DNA of 64,000 bases, from the NCBI RefSeq assembly GCF_031769195.1, contig NZ_JAVHNP010000003.1, forward strand, positions 310,001 to 374,000, written 5' to 3'. The DNA comes from Vreelandella sp031769195. GTDB taxonomy: Bacteria > Pseudomonadota > Gammaproteobacteria > Pseudomonadales > Halomonadaceae. Under the pieces are notes generated by a model, which worked only from the letters and a program-made list of their open reading frames with translations, had not been told where the DNA came from and did no database searches. Both the position numbers and the translations under genes were made by a program. This document shows positions 8,884 to 17,344 of this stretch, one piece after another (position 1 is the first letter of the stretch; every line of letters begins with the position of its first letter).

Positions 8884-8915
8884 CAAAACGGCCCCTCGGG
8901 GCCGTTTTGCGTTTT
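8884..8915 (+). terminator. Intrinsic terminator after serA
   Basis: A 12-base perfect inverted repeat (CAAAACGGCCCC at 8884-8895 against 8898-8909) followed by a T-rich run. A-tracts on one side and T-tracts on the other suggest it works in both directions, serving serA and the convergent pirin gene. Confidence 0.85.
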
Positions 8916-8947
8916 GATGAGTGCTGCGTATTAGCCAAGCTCGCGCG

Positions 8948-9637
8948 CTATGCAAGGTCAAATAGCAGCACTTCACTGGCATCGGTGCACGTCAGCTCAA
9001 ACTGCTCATCGGGGGTGAACGCGGCGGCGTCGCCAGTAGTCAGCGTTTCACCGTTCACTTCGACGGCCCCTTTCACCACATGCAGCCATGCATAGCGAGA
9101 GGGCGGAGCCGCCACCTGATCGCCTGCGTTTAGCAGGCTCGCGTAGAGGTTCATATCCTGGTTCACGCTCACCGAGCCATTGTGCCCCTCTTGAGAAATG
9201 ACCAAGCGCCACTGGCCCTGCCGATCTGCTTCGGGAAAGTGCTTCTGCTCATAGCTGGGGCGAATGCCGCGCTGGGCAGGCTCAATCCAGATTTGCAGAA
9301 AGTGCAGGCCGTTCTCTTGTGAATGGTTGAATTCACTGTGCAGTACGCCGGTGCCTGCCGACATGCGCTGCACGTCGCCTGGGCGCATCACTTCGCCATT
9401 GCCCATGTTGTCTTTGTGCTCCATCTCGCCTTCCAGCACGTAGGAGATAATCTCCATGTCCCGGTGGGGGTGGGCACCAAAGCCGTGGCCTGCGCTCACG
9501 CGATCTTCGTTAATCACCCGCAGTGCACGAAAGCCCATATGATTGGGGTCCATGTAATTGGCGAACGAAAACGTGTGGTAAGAGCGCAGCCAGCCATGGT
9601 CCGCGTAGCCCCGCTCGTTGGAACGACGAATCTTCAT
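8948..9637 (-). CDS. Pirin family protein (YhhW-type, quercetin dioxygenase-like)
   Basis: A bicupin of the pirin family, 229 residues. E. coli YhhW has quercetin 2,3-dioxygenase activity in vitro; the cellular role is unknown. Metal ligands of the N-terminal cupin are visible in HPHRDMEIISYVLEGEMEH (two His, then His/Glu pattern) and GTGVLHSEFNH. The family signature FSFANYMDPNHMGFRALRVIN is intact. I take ATG 9637 as start (MKIRRSNERG): it has GAGGTG seven bases upstream, and the in-frame GTG three codons earlier lies inside that site. It is divergent from trhO and convergent with serA. Confidence 0.88.
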   Translation of the reverse strand: MKIRRSNERGYADHGWLRSYHTFSFANYMDPNHMGFRALRVINEDRVSAGHGFGAHPHRDMEIISYVLEGEMEHKDNMGNGEVMRPGDVQRMSAGTGVLHSEFNHSQENGLHFLQIWIEPAQRGIRPSYEQKHFPEADRQGQWRLVISQEGHNGSVSVNQDMNLYASLLNAGDQVAAPPSRYAWLHVVKGAVEVNGETLTTGDAAAFTPDEQFELTCTDASEVLLFDLA

Positions 9638-9797
9638 AAACAGCACCTCATCACTGAGTTAAGTTGCTGCCTACTATACGACCGAGTACGCGCGGCGTGG
9701 GGTGAAGCTTTCTCAATGGTTTCGTCGAATTAATCGATGAATAGCGCCGCGTTTGATCTGGGTCAACAACGCCAAGATGCACCCACGTCGGGCTTTT

Positions 9798-9806
9798 TGG
9801 TATCAT
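9798..9806 (+). promoter_or_regulatory. Candidate extended -10 promoter of trhO
   Basis: TGG then TATCAT, an extended -10 element 57 bases before the trhO start. The predicted leader then holds a short GC-rich hairpin around 9825-9845. Confidence 0.45.
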
Positions 9807-9862
9807 GCGCGCCTTTATTGACCCGGTCCGCCCTTTGCGGGGGCGACTACCAGGAGCACTTC

Positions 9863-10822
9863 ATGACGACCCCAACTCCCACTGCGCCCGTTGTGGTGGC
9901 AGCATTGTACAAATTTGTCACCCTGAACGACTTTGAAGCGCTGCGCGAGCCGCTGCGCCAAACCATGGTCGATAACGACGTGAAAGGCACGCTGCTGCTG
10001 GCCAAAGAGGGCATTAACGGCACGGTGGCCGGTAGCCGCGAAGGCATCGACGCGCTGCTAGCATGGCTCACCGCTGACCCGCGCCTGGCCGATATCGACC
10101 ATAAAGAGTCGTTTTGCGATGAGCCGCCGTTCTACCGCACCAAGGTCAAGCTGAAAAAAGAGATTGTGACGCTGGGCGTGCCGGGCATCGACCCCAATGA
10201 CACCGTCGGCACCTACGTGAATCCGGAAGATTGGAACGACGTGATCTCTGACCCTGAAGTGCTGGTGATTGATACCCGCAACGACTACGAAGTGGCGATT
10301 GGTAGCTTCGAAGGCGCGGTGGACCCCAAAACCACCACCTTCCGCGAGTTTCCAGAGTATGTGCGCAAGCACTACAACCCGGAACAGCACAAAAAGGTCG
10401 CCATGTTCTGCACTGGCGGTATTCGCTGCGAAAAAGCCTCCAGCTTTATGCTGAAAGAGGGCTTTGAAGAGGTGTATCACCTGAAAGGTGGCGTGCTCAA
10501 TTACCTGGAAAAAGTGCCGGAAGAGCAGTCGCTATGGCGCGGCGAATGCTTCGTATTTGATAACCGTGTGACCGTGCGCCACGACCTCACCGAAGGCGAG
10601 CATGAGCAGTGCCACGCCTGCCGGATGCCGATTTCCCAGGAAGATATGCAGTCGTCGGCTTATGAGCCCGGCATTAGCTGCCCCCACTGCATCGATTCTC
10701 TGCCGGAGAAGACCCGCGCGGCTGCCCGCGAGCGTCAGCGTCAAATTGAACTGGCCAAAGCCCGTGGCGAGCCCCATCCGCTGGGTTACAACCATCGCCA
10801 GGACGCCCGAGAAAAGGCGTAA
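9863..10822 (+). CDS. trhO: tRNA uridine(34) hydroxylase, rhodanese family
   Basis: TrhO (formerly YceA) hydroxylates U34 of certain tRNAs using oxygen, giving ho5U, the precursor of cmo5U. The 319 residues hold an N-terminal acylphosphatase-like domain (about 10-95, KGTLLLAKEGINGTVAGS), a rhodanese domain (about 125-220) with the active-site loop FCTGGIRCEKASSF, and a C-terminal Cys-rich segment CHACRMPIS...SCPHC. Start is ATG 9863 with AGGAG at 9852-9856; the frame is open 42 codons further upstream but that part is leader sequence. It stands alone. Confidence 0.93.
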   Translation: MTTPTPTAPVVVAALYKFVTLNDFEALREPLRQTMVDNDVKGTLLLAKEGINGTVAGSREGIDALLAWLTADPRLADIDHKESFCDEPPFYRTKVKLKKEIVTLGVPGIDPNDTVGTYVNPEDWNDVISDPEVLVIDTRNDYEVAIGSFEGAVDPKTTTFREFPEYVRKHYNPEQHKKVAMFCTGGIRCEKASSFMLKEGFEEVYHLKGGVLNYLEKVPEEQSLWRGECFVFDNRVTVRHDLTEGEHEQCHACRMPISQEDMQSSAYEPGISCPHCIDSLPEKTRAAARERQRQIELAKARGEPHPLGYNHRQDAREKA

Positions 10823-10829
10823 GCCGCCC

Positions 10830-10859
10830 GTGGCCTCCTACTCTGCAGGAGGCCACTTT
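10830..10859 (+). terminator. Probable terminator after trhO
   Basis: A 10-base perfect stem (GTGGCCTCCT at 10830-10839 with 10847-10856) and a 7-base loop, then only TTT. The stem is strong but the U-tract is short, so it may leak. Confidence 0.6.
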
Positions 10860-10929
10860 GGTCGTAGCGTGTCCTCGACGGCCCAAGCAGGCGCTAGACT
10901 GAGCAGCAACTACAGCTCAGGAGCCTGCC

Positions 10930-11742
10930 ATGTCATCCTCTCATGTTTCCCCTCATGCTTCTCTGCCCAACGATTGCCTGCTTCGTAGCGCGCAGGAAGG
11001 CGTGGTCACGCTCACACTGAATCAGCCTGAACGCTTTAACGCGCTCTCAGAGGCCATGCTTGAAGCGCTGCAAACGGCGTTGGATGACATTGCCCACGAT
11101 GAGCACGTGCGCTGCGTGGTACTGGCGGCCAACGGGAAAGCCTTCTGCGCGGGGCACGATTTGAAGCAGATGCGCGCGACCCCGGATAAGGCCTACTACC
11201 AAGCGCTGTTTGAGCGCTGCGGCAAGGTGATGCAAAGCATCGTCAGCCTGCCTGTGCCGGTGATTGCCAAGGTGCAGGGCATTGCCACCGCCGCGGGCTG
11301 TCAACTCGTCGCCAGCTGCGATTTGGCCGTGGCCGCTAGCAGCGCGCGCTTTGCTGTCTCTGGTATTAACGTGGGCCTGTTCTGCTCGACGCCTGCCGTG
11401 GCGCTCTCCCGCAATGTCGCCCGCAAGCGTGCTATGGAGATGCTGCTGACCGGTGAATTTATCAGCGCTGCCCAAGCGGCTGAATGGGGGCTGATTAACC
11501 GGGTAGCCCCCGAGGGCGAGCTTGATGGCGCAGTGGCCGCGCTGACATCAAGCATCTGCGCGAAAAGCGCCGTGGCGGTGCGTACCGGCAAAGCCATGTT
11601 TGCCCGCCAGCTTACCATGCCATTGGAAGAAGCCTACGCCTTTGCCGGTGAAACCATGGCCTGCAATATGCTGGCTGATGATGTGGCTGAAGGCATTGAT
11701 GCCTTTATCGAGAAGCGCCCGCCGCACTGGCAGCACCGCTAG
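10930..11742 (+). CDS. Enoyl-CoA hydratase/isomerase family protein (ECHDC3-like)
   Basis: Crotonase-fold protein of 270 residues. The oxyanion-hole segments are present (ANGKAFCAGHDLKQM and IATAAGCQLVASCDLAVA). However, the two glutamates used by true enoyl-CoA hydratases are replaced: the CEL position reads CQL, and the second site reads SGINVGLFCSTPAVAL. That pattern, with LLTGEFISAAQAAEWGLINRV after it, resembles the ECHDC3 subgroup, whose reaction is not established. A hydratase label would therefore overstate the evidence. Start ATG has AGGAG seven bases upstream. The IclR regulator follows 112 bases later and might control it, but no operator was recognised. Confidence 0.85.
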   Translation: MSSSHVSPHASLPNDCLLRSAQEGVVTLTLNQPERFNALSEAMLEALQTALDDIAHDEHVRCVVLAANGKAFCAGHDLKQMRATPDKAYYQALFERCGKVMQSIVSLPVPVIAKVQGIATAAGCQLVASCDLAVAASSARFAVSGINVGLFCSTPAVALSRNVARKRAMEMLLTGEFISAAQAAEWGLINRVAPEGELDGAVAALTSSICAKSAVAVRTGKAMFARQLTMPLEEAYAFAGETMACNMLADDVAEGIDAFIEKRPPHWQHR

Positions 11743-11854
11743 TACATACCGCTAGCCATTGGTGGAATTTGTTTCCGTAAACGCGACAGCGGCCCCCGCA
11801 GCGCGTTATCCTGCTGGTTTTTTACGCCATCAAGCGCCTTCAGGAGAACGTCAG

Positions 11855-12679
11855 GTGAGTGAAGCCAAGCGCAGGTCAGTCGGACGTCCGGCGGGAGCCA
11901 CCAAAGCAGGGGGTGGGCATAGCCAATCGTTGGTACGTGGCCTTACGCTCCTCGAGTATTTATCCGCCAGCCCTTTAGGGCTTGCGCTCTCGGAGCTGGC
12001 AGAGATGGCTGATCTTGCCCCCTCGACCACCCATCGCCTGCTACAAGCGCTGCAAAGCCAGGGCTTTGTCACCCAAGAGAGCGAGCAGGGCCTATGGCGG
12101 ATTGACGTCAAAACCTTCCGCATTGGTAACAGCTTTTTGGAAGCGCGCGATGTCGTCGCTAAAAGCCGTCCGTTTTTGCGCCGCTTAACCGCAGAAACCG
12201 GGGAAACGGCCAACCTGGGCATTCGCGATGGCGCCACGGCGGTCTTCCTGGCTCAGAATGAATCCCCGCAGATGATGCGCATGATTACGCGGCTGGGCTC
12301 TCGGGCGCCGCTGCACGCCTCCGGTGTGGGCAAAGCGCTCTTGGCCTGCATGAACGATGAGGAGCGTAGTGCCTTACTGACAAGCGGTACTGAGCTTGCC
12401 CGCGTCACTGAAAACACGCTGTATCAGCCGGAGACGCTGGAGGTAGAAATGGCCGCGATTCGCGCGCAAGGGTTTGCCTGCGACCGGGAAGAGCACGCTA
12501 TCGGCCTGCACTGCGTAGCGGCCTGCATTTTTGATGAGCACGCTACACCGCTAGCGGCTATTTCCGTTTCTGGCCCCATGGCGCGCATTCCTGAAGAGCG
12601 CCTGCTCGCGTTAGGAGCGCTGGTGCGCAAAATTGCCGACGAGATCACCCAGCAGCTTGGCGGGCAGCTTCCCCGCTAA
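11855..12679 (+). CDS. IclR family transcriptional regulator
   Basis: A 274-residue DNA-binding regulator. The N-terminal winged helix-turn-helix (about 25-85, LVRGLTLLEYLSASPLGLAL then TTHRLLQALQSQGFV) precedes an IclR effector domain (about 95-270) with GSRAPLHASGVGKALLA and CDREEHAIGLHCVAACI. Start chosen is GTG 11855, with AGGAG at 11842-11846; the 32 codons upstream are discarded because they lack a Shine-Dalgarno and extend past the usual N-terminus. Ligand and targets cannot be read from the sequence. The adjacent enoyl-CoA hydratase homologue is the nearest possible target. Confidence 0.88.
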   Translation: MSEAKRRSVGRPAGATKAGGGHSQSLVRGLTLLEYLSASPLGLALSELAEMADLAPSTTHRLLQALQSQGFVTQESEQGLWRIDVKTFRIGNSFLEARDVVAKSRPFLRRLTAETGETANLGIRDGATAVFLAQNESPQMMRMITRLGSRAPLHASGVGKALLACMNDEERSALLTSGTELARVTENTLYQPETLEVEMAAIRAQGFACDREEHAIGLHCVAACIFDEHATPLAAISVSGPMARIPEERLLALGALVRKIADEITQQLGGQLPR

Positions 12680-12699
12680 TCACATTAAGGTAGCGTATC

Positions 12700-13131
12700 G
12701 TGTTTAGCCTGTTTTGGGTGGCGCTGGCCAGCGCCACGCTGCTGCCCGGTGGCTCCGAAGTGTGGTTGGCGCGGCTTTGGTGCTTGGGTGAGCCCGCATT
12801 AGGCCTATGGCTGGTTGCCACCGCTGGTAACACGATAGGCAGCCTGATCAACGTCGCACTTGGCCGCTACGCCCGAGAGTTTCAAGACCGCCGTTGGTTT
12901 CCTGCATCTCCCCAAGGGCTTGCCCGTGCCGAGCGCTGGTATCACCGCTTTGGCGAGTTCAGCCTGCTTCTCTCTTGGCTGCCCATTATTGGTGACCCGC
13001 TGACGGTATTGGCAGGTGTGATGCGCCTTGCTTGGTGGCGTGCCTTGCTCTGGATTGTGTTGGCCAAAGGAGCCCGCTACGGGCTGCTCATCGTGATGGC
13101 GCAGCAGTGGTTAGCGCCTTACTGCCAATAA
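12700..13131 (+). CDS. YqaA family membrane protein (DedA-related)
   Basis: A 143-residue inner-membrane protein with about three to four hydrophobic segments. The conserved stretch ATAGNTIGSLINVALGRYA and the later SWLPIIGDPLTVLAGVMRL match the YqaA/VTT group related to DedA flippase-like proteins. Function is not established for YqaA. Start is the GTG at 12700, with AAGG about ten bases upstream, 20 bases after the IclR gene. It may therefore share that transcript. Confidence 0.82.
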   Translation: MFSLFWVALASATLLPGGSEVWLARLWCLGEPALGLWLVATAGNTIGSLINVALGRYAREFQDRRWFPASPQGLARAERWYHRFGEFSLLLSWLPIIGDPLTVLAGVMRLAWWRALLWIVLAKGARYGLLIVMAQQWLAPYCQ

Positions 13132-13332
13132 GAGGCGGCGCTTTTCATTGGTGCGCCAAAAGCAGGCGCGTTAACGTCTCTTTCATTGAGGCATGTTACC
13201 CTAGAGGTTTTCTACCCGAGCGTTATACAAAGCTTGCATTCTTAGCGAATGCACTATCCTGTGTTTAACATTAATACGCTGAATCTTAACGAGTACAGGA
13301 TGGCAAATACTCACCCAAAGGGAGGTTATGGT

Positions 13333-15696
13333 GTGACGTCACTACGTTTACTACCTTGGCTAGGCGTCTGGATACTGACGCTGTTTGCCATGCTGGCCGG
13401 GCCAGCCGTGGCACAAACCACATTAGGCGCTGAGAGTGAGGCGCCTGCGACCGAAGAGCAGCCCTCTTACTCAGCGCTGGCTGATTTGTTGGAGAATGAG
13501 CAGGCTCGCCAAGAGTTGATTGAGCTATTGCGCAATCAGGCCTCTGAGCTGCCTGCGGGCATTGCCGCCGAGCTTTCACCCGAGGCCGCCGCCGCTGGCG
13601 GTAACGTGGCTCCGGAGGATGTCTCACTCCCCCGTCAATTGGCAGAGTTGACCAGCCGCATCGTTGGCGATGTGGGTGGTCAAATCGAACAGGCAGCGGC
13701 GATTGTCGGCAATATGTTCACCGGCCAGGGCACGGGCAGTAGCTTCGATATGGCGGCGTTTATCAGTGCCGCTATCAATCTCGGTATCGTGATTGTCGCT
13801 ACCTTTGCGCTCTTTATGGTGTTCCGCCGCTTAGCGAAGTCGCTATTTACCAAGATTAGCGGCTGGTCGCAGCAGGGGAGTGGCTTAACACCGGTGCTGC
13901 GGTTGGTGCTCTGCGTGGCGATTGCCGCAGTGCTGGATGTGCTGCTGGTAGCGCTGGCCTACGTGGGCGGTAACCTGATTGCTACCTTTGCCGTGGGTGA
14001 AACCGGGGAGTTATCGACTCGGGCATCGCTGTTTTTAAATGCGTTCCTGATTATTGAGCTGTTGAAAGCCGGTGTGCGGATGCTGTTCTCTTCCCGCTAT
14101 GAGGGCCTTCGCCTGCTGCCGATCTCGGCCCAAGAAGCCTCTTACTGGAACCGCTGGCTGGCGCGTCTAATTGGCATGGTTGGCTATGGCCTGATGGTCG
14201 TTGTGCCGCTGGTGAATTTCTATATCGCTTCCACCTTGGGTCAGGCGGTGGGCACGCTGATTATGCTGCTGGCGTTTATCTATGCGGTGGGCGTGGTGCT
14301 CAAAAACCGCGTTCGCCTGCGCGATAATCTGAATCTGATGAGCTCACGCTCTACGCTCACGGCGAGCCGTGTATCGCTGCAGCTATTTGCCCGAACCTGG
14401 CACCTGTTTGCACTGATCTATTTCCTGATGGTGTTTGTGCTGACGCTGACTCGTCCTGGCGATGCGCTGCCTTTCGTACTCTTTGCAACGCTGAAAACCC
14501 TCGGGGCAGTGGTCGTTGGCCTGTTATTGTCTGCATTCCTGACGCAGACCATTGGCCGTCGTATTCAGCTCTCCGATGATCTTCGCCGTAAGCTACCGCT
14601 GCTGGAAGTGCGTTTGAATAGCTACGTACCCAATGCGCTGCGCGTACTGCGTACGGTGATTGTGGTCGCAGTGATTATGGTGGTGCTAGATGCTTGGGGG
14701 GCCTTTAATTTGGCCGCTTGGTATGCCTCTGAGCGTGGTGCCAACTTGGTCGGTAACCTGATCAGCGTGGCGGTGATTCTTATTGTGTCGTTGGGCGTAT
14801 GGCTGGGTCTGGCGAGCCTAATTGAGCATAAGCTCAACCCGGAAACCGGTCACGGTGAGCCGTCTGCCCGCGCTAAAACGCTGCTGAGCCTGTTCCGCAA
14901 CGCCCTGGCGATTGCCATGGTGACTATCACCGGCATGATCGTACTGTCGGAAATCGGCATCAACATCGGGCCGCTAATTGCCGGTGCCGGTGTGTTGGGT
15001 CTGGCGATTGGTTTTGGTGCCCAGAAGCTGGTGCAGGACGTCATTACCGGGGTGTTTATCCAGGTAGAAAACGCCATGAATACCGGTGATGTGGTCACCG
15101 TGGGTGGCGTGACCGGTACCGCAGAGCGTTTGAGTATCCGCTCGGTGGGTATTCGTGACCTTTCCGGTACGTACCATATTGTGCCGTTCTCTAGCGTAGA
15201 TACCGTCTCTAACTATATGCGTGAGTACGGCAACCATGTGGGCGAGTACGGCATTGGCTACAACGAGAGCATCGATGAGGCCATTGAGCAGCTACAGCTT
15301 GCCTTTGAAGACCTTAAAGCCAGCGAAGAGCATGGCCACAAGCTGTTGGCAGATCTGACCGTTGCTGGTGTCACAGCGTTGGCAGATAGCTCGGTGAATA
15401 TCCGTGTGGTGATTAAAACGACGCCGGGCGATCAGTGGGGCGTTGGCCGTGCTTACAATCGCCTCGTCAAGCTGCGCTTTGATTCGGCTGGCATCGAAAT
15501 CCCGTTCCCGCATACCACGCTCTACTTTGGCGAAACCAAAGGAGGCAAGACGCCGCCTGCCAATGTGCGCATTCTGGAAGCGAAAGCCGAAAGAAAACGT
15601 ACCGAGACAGCGCCGCTGGCAGAGCGTAGCGAATCCGCGCTGGAACATGAACCGGATCACCATAAGCCGGACCATGATGATGTGGACGAAACCTAA
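13333..15696 (+). CDS. MscS-type mechanosensitive channel (YbiO-like)
   Basis: Large inner-membrane MscS-family channel, 787 residues from the GTG at 13333, which has GGGAGG seven bases upstream and opens a clean signal peptide ending AGPAVA-QT. Upstream starts at 13249 or 13300 are possible but break that signal. A periplasmic, Ala/Glu-rich region (about 30-135) precedes several membrane segments. The MscS core near the C-terminal third carries the pore helix region GLAIGFGAQKLVQDVITGVFI, then VTGTAERLSIRSVGIRDLSG and IVPFSSVDTVSNYMREYG. The architecture resembles E. coli YbiO (741). The C-terminus ends in a His/Asp-rich tail. It protects against osmotic downshock, fitting a halophile. An intrinsic terminator follows. 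Confidence 0.9.
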   Translation: MTSLRLLPWLGVWILTLFAMLAGPAVAQTTLGAESEAPATEEQPSYSALADLLENEQARQELIELLRNQASELPAGIAAELSPEAAAAGGNVAPEDVSLPRQLAELTSRIVGDVGGQIEQAAAIVGNMFTGQGTGSSFDMAAFISAAINLGIVIVATFALFMVFRRLAKSLFTKISGWSQQGSGLTPVLRLVLCVAIAAVLDVLLVALAYVGGNLIATFAVGETGELSTRASLFLNAFLIIELLKAGVRMLFSSRYEGLRLLPISAQEASYWNRWLARLIGMVGYGLMVVVPLVNFYIASTLGQAVGTLIMLLAFIYAVGVVLKNRVRLRDNLNLMSSRSTLTASRVSLQLFARTWHLFALIYFLMVFVLTLTRPGDALPFVLFATLKTLGAVVVGLLLSAFLTQTIGRRIQLSDDLRRKLPLLEVRLNSYVPNALRVLRTVIVVAVIMVVLDAWGAFNLAAWYASERGANLVGNLISVAVILIVSLGVWLGLASLIEHKLNPETGHGEPSARAKTLLSLFRNALAIAMVTITGMIVLSEIGINIGPLIAGAGVLGLAIGFGAQKLVQDVITGVFIQVENAMNTGDVVTVGGVTGTAERLSIRSVGIRDLSGTYHIVPFSSVDTVSNYMREYGNHVGEYGIGYNESIDEAIEQLQLAFEDLKASEEHGHKLLADLTVAGVTALADSSVNIRVVIKTTPGDQWGVGRAYNRLVKLRFDSAGIEIPFPHTTLYFGETKGGKTPPANVRILEAKAERKRTETAPLAERSESALEHEPDHHKPDHDDVDET

Positions 15697-15715
15697 GTGT
15701 CCGCTTAAGTAAGCC

Positions 15716-15746
15716 AATGAGGCCGCCTTCGGGCGGCCTCATTGCG
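15716..15746 (+). terminator. Bidirectional terminator between mscS and folM
   Basis: A perfect 12-base stem (AATGAGGCCGCC at 15716-15727 with 15732-15743) capped by a TTCG tetraloop, with short A and T flanks. It lies between two convergent genes. Confidence 0.85.
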
Positions 15747-15751
15747 TTAGG

Positions 15752-16510
15752 TTAGCTGCTGAGCTTGCCTGGGTAGTTTTCGGAGTGACGCCCTTCTAGG
15801 TTGATCGACTCACCACCATCCACGAATAGGATCTGCCCGGTTACAAAAGCGTTATCCAATAAATAATGCAAAGCTTGTACAAGGTGGGCGGGGTTGCCCT
15901 GATGATCCACTGGAATGCCTTCTATACGCCACTGGACATAGTCGCTGGTACGCTGTGAAGCAGGTAGCACAACGCCCGGTGCAATACCGTTAATGCGCAG
16001 GCGCGGCGCGAACTCCAGCGCGGCCATTCGCGTCATCTCTGCCAGACTTTTCTTCGATAACAAATACGCCGCATAGGGGTACTGGTGGTAGGCCACCTTG
16101 TTATCGATGATATTAACCACTTGGCCGTTCTCTACTGCCTCAGCAAAGTGCCGTGTTAGCAGCAGCGGGGTAAACATATTGACCCTAAACTGGGTTTCCA
16201 GCATGGCCATATCGGTCCCTGCAATGGGGGCAGGTTCGTAGGCCGAAGCGCTATTTAGCAGCACGTTCAAGCCAGGAAAGCGGGATTTAGCCCGTGTCAC
16301 TAACGTTTCCAGTGGATCTTCTAAAAAGTTACAGGGCAAAATCTCGCACTCACGCCCTTTGCCGCGAATCACGGCGGCGACTTCCTCGGCTTCCCCGCGG
16401 GAGCTATTCACATGAAGAGCAATATCAAAGCCTTTATCGGCGAGCGCTTCAGCAAAGTAGCGGCCCAGGCGTGTGGCGCCGCCAGTTACAAGTGCAGCAG
16501 GTGTGGTCAT
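15752..16510 (-). CDS. folM: Dihydromonapterin reductase / pteridine reductase-like SDR
   Basis: Short-chain dehydrogenase, 252 residues. Its cofactor motif reads TGGATRLG, the TGx3RxG form that distinguishes FolM/PTR1 pteridine reductases from ordinary TGxxxGxG SDRs. The catalytic YAAYLLSKKSL (YxxxK) is near residue 150, and the C-terminus has GQILFVDGGESI. E. coli FolM reduces dihydromonapterin. Start is ATG 16510, with GAGGGA eight bases upstream; the 53-codon extension is discarded. It is divergent from folK, supporting a pterin role. A set of 11-base repeats upstream (16589-16621) may be its operator. Confidence 0.85.
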   Translation of the reverse strand: MTTPAALVTGGATRLGRYFAEALADKGFDIALHVNSSRGEAEEVAAVIRGKGRECEILPCNFLEDPLETLVTRAKSRFPGLNVLLNSASAYEPAPIAGTDMAMLETQFRVNMFTPLLLTRHFAEAVENGQVVNIIDNKVAYHQYPYAAYLLSKKSLAEMTRMAALEFAPRLRINGIAPGVVLPASQRTSDYVQWRIEGIPVDHQGNPAHLVQALHYLLDNAFVTGQILFVDGGESINLEGRHSENYPGKLSS

Positions 16511-16588
16511 GGTGGGTCCCTCGCAATTGTTAGTGGGGTGATGTTTTGTTATGTCGCGATAAGCAAGACTCTCTGCGTGAGAGCAGCG

Positions 16589-16621
16589 TTTGTCAATAAC
16601 TTGTACAGAGCTTGAACAAAA
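16589..16621 (-). promoter_or_regulatory. Three 11-base direct repeats, CarH/LitR-like operator candidate
   Basis: Three head-to-tail 11-base units on the plus strand: TTTGTCAATAA (16589-16599), CTTGTACAGAG (16600-16610), CTTGAACAAAA (16611-16621). The middle unit fits the nnTnTACAnnn half-site known for B12-dependent CarH photoreceptors; the outer ones deviate by one and two bases. On the minus strand the first unit contains TTGACA (16591-16596), a consensus -35 for folM, with GAGAGT 17 bases downstream as a weak -10. Direct repeats covering a -35 would suit repression. Confidence 0.5.
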
Positions 16622-16789
16622 TAGCCAGCCAGCTACTCTGTCGTTGGACGGCCTGATGAGGGTATTCACATGCTCACTGCTTCAACAACGTTGCGGTAAA
16701 AGCGTTAGCGAATCAGCGCCGTTAACAAACGACACGGCTGTTATTGAAAACGTTATGAGACTGCTTGCCTCTTACCCTGGGATGTCGCT

Positions 16790-17236
16790 ATGCCTTCAAC
16801 GTCGTCACCTGCAACGCCAGCACCGACCCAACACGAGTGCGTGATCTCGCTGGGTACTAACATCGAGCCAGAGCATCACTTTGCCCAAGCTCTTGAGATT
16901 TTAAGTAGCGAGTGCGGGCTGCTGGCCACGTCTGAGGCGGTGCGTACCGCGCCGGTAGGCTTTCAGCAGCAGCCAGACTTTCTCAATGCGGCGCTGCTGG
17001 TGCGTACGACGCTGGCGCGTGATGCTTTTAAAGCCTACTTGAAAGAGGTGGAACACCGCCTTGGCCGCGTTCGCGGGCCCATTAAATCAGGCCCACGTAC
17101 TATGGATTTAGACATTGTGGCGTGGGATGGCGAAGTGGTGGATGAGGGCTATTACCAGCATGATTATGTGCGCGGGCCAGTGGATGAGGTCTTAGCCGCC
17201 AGTGGCCGCACGCTGAGTGTGGGCACTCTGCCTTAG
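16790..17236 (+). CDS. folK: 6-hydroxymethyl-7,8-dihydropterin pyrophosphokinase
   Basis: Transfers pyrophosphate from ATP to hydroxymethyl-dihydropterin in folate synthesis. The 148 residues are slightly shorter than E. coli FolK (159). Family marks are VISLGTNIEP at the N-terminus, VRTAPVGFQQQPDFLNAALLV, LGRVRGPIKSGPRTMDLDIV (the ATP/Mg loop with RTxDLDI), and YVRGPVDEVLA near the end. The C-terminal Pro-His segment typical of classic FolK (HPR/ER) is altered, so it belongs to a divergent FolK branch. It is divergent from folM, with 279 bases between starts. Confidence 0.83.
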   Translation: MPSTSSPATPAPTQHECVISLGTNIEPEHHFAQALEILSSECGLLATSEAVRTAPVGFQQQPDFLNAALLVRTTLARDAFKAYLKEVEHRLGRVRGPIKSGPRTMDLDIVAWDGEVVDEGYYQHDYVRGPVDEVLAASGRTLSVGTLP

Positions 17237-17271
17237 CTAACGGCGAGGATAGAAATATGGGTAGCAAAGGC

Positions 17272-17298
17272 TCATGTTTTCTGGAAGCTGGCCGATAA
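17272..17298 (+). promoter_or_regulatory. Sigma-28 (FliA) promoter of flagellin
   Basis: TCATGTTT at 17272-17279 (6 of 8 to TAAAGTTT), an 11-base spacer, then GCCGATAA at 17291-17298 (8 of 8). This is the class-3 flagellar promoter pattern with correct spacing. The start of transcription would be near 17305, 40 bases before the GTG start. Confidence 0.85.
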
Positions 17299-17344
17299 TT
17301 ACGCTACCCCCGCACTGTTTGTGTTCACTTTTGAGGTCACGCCC

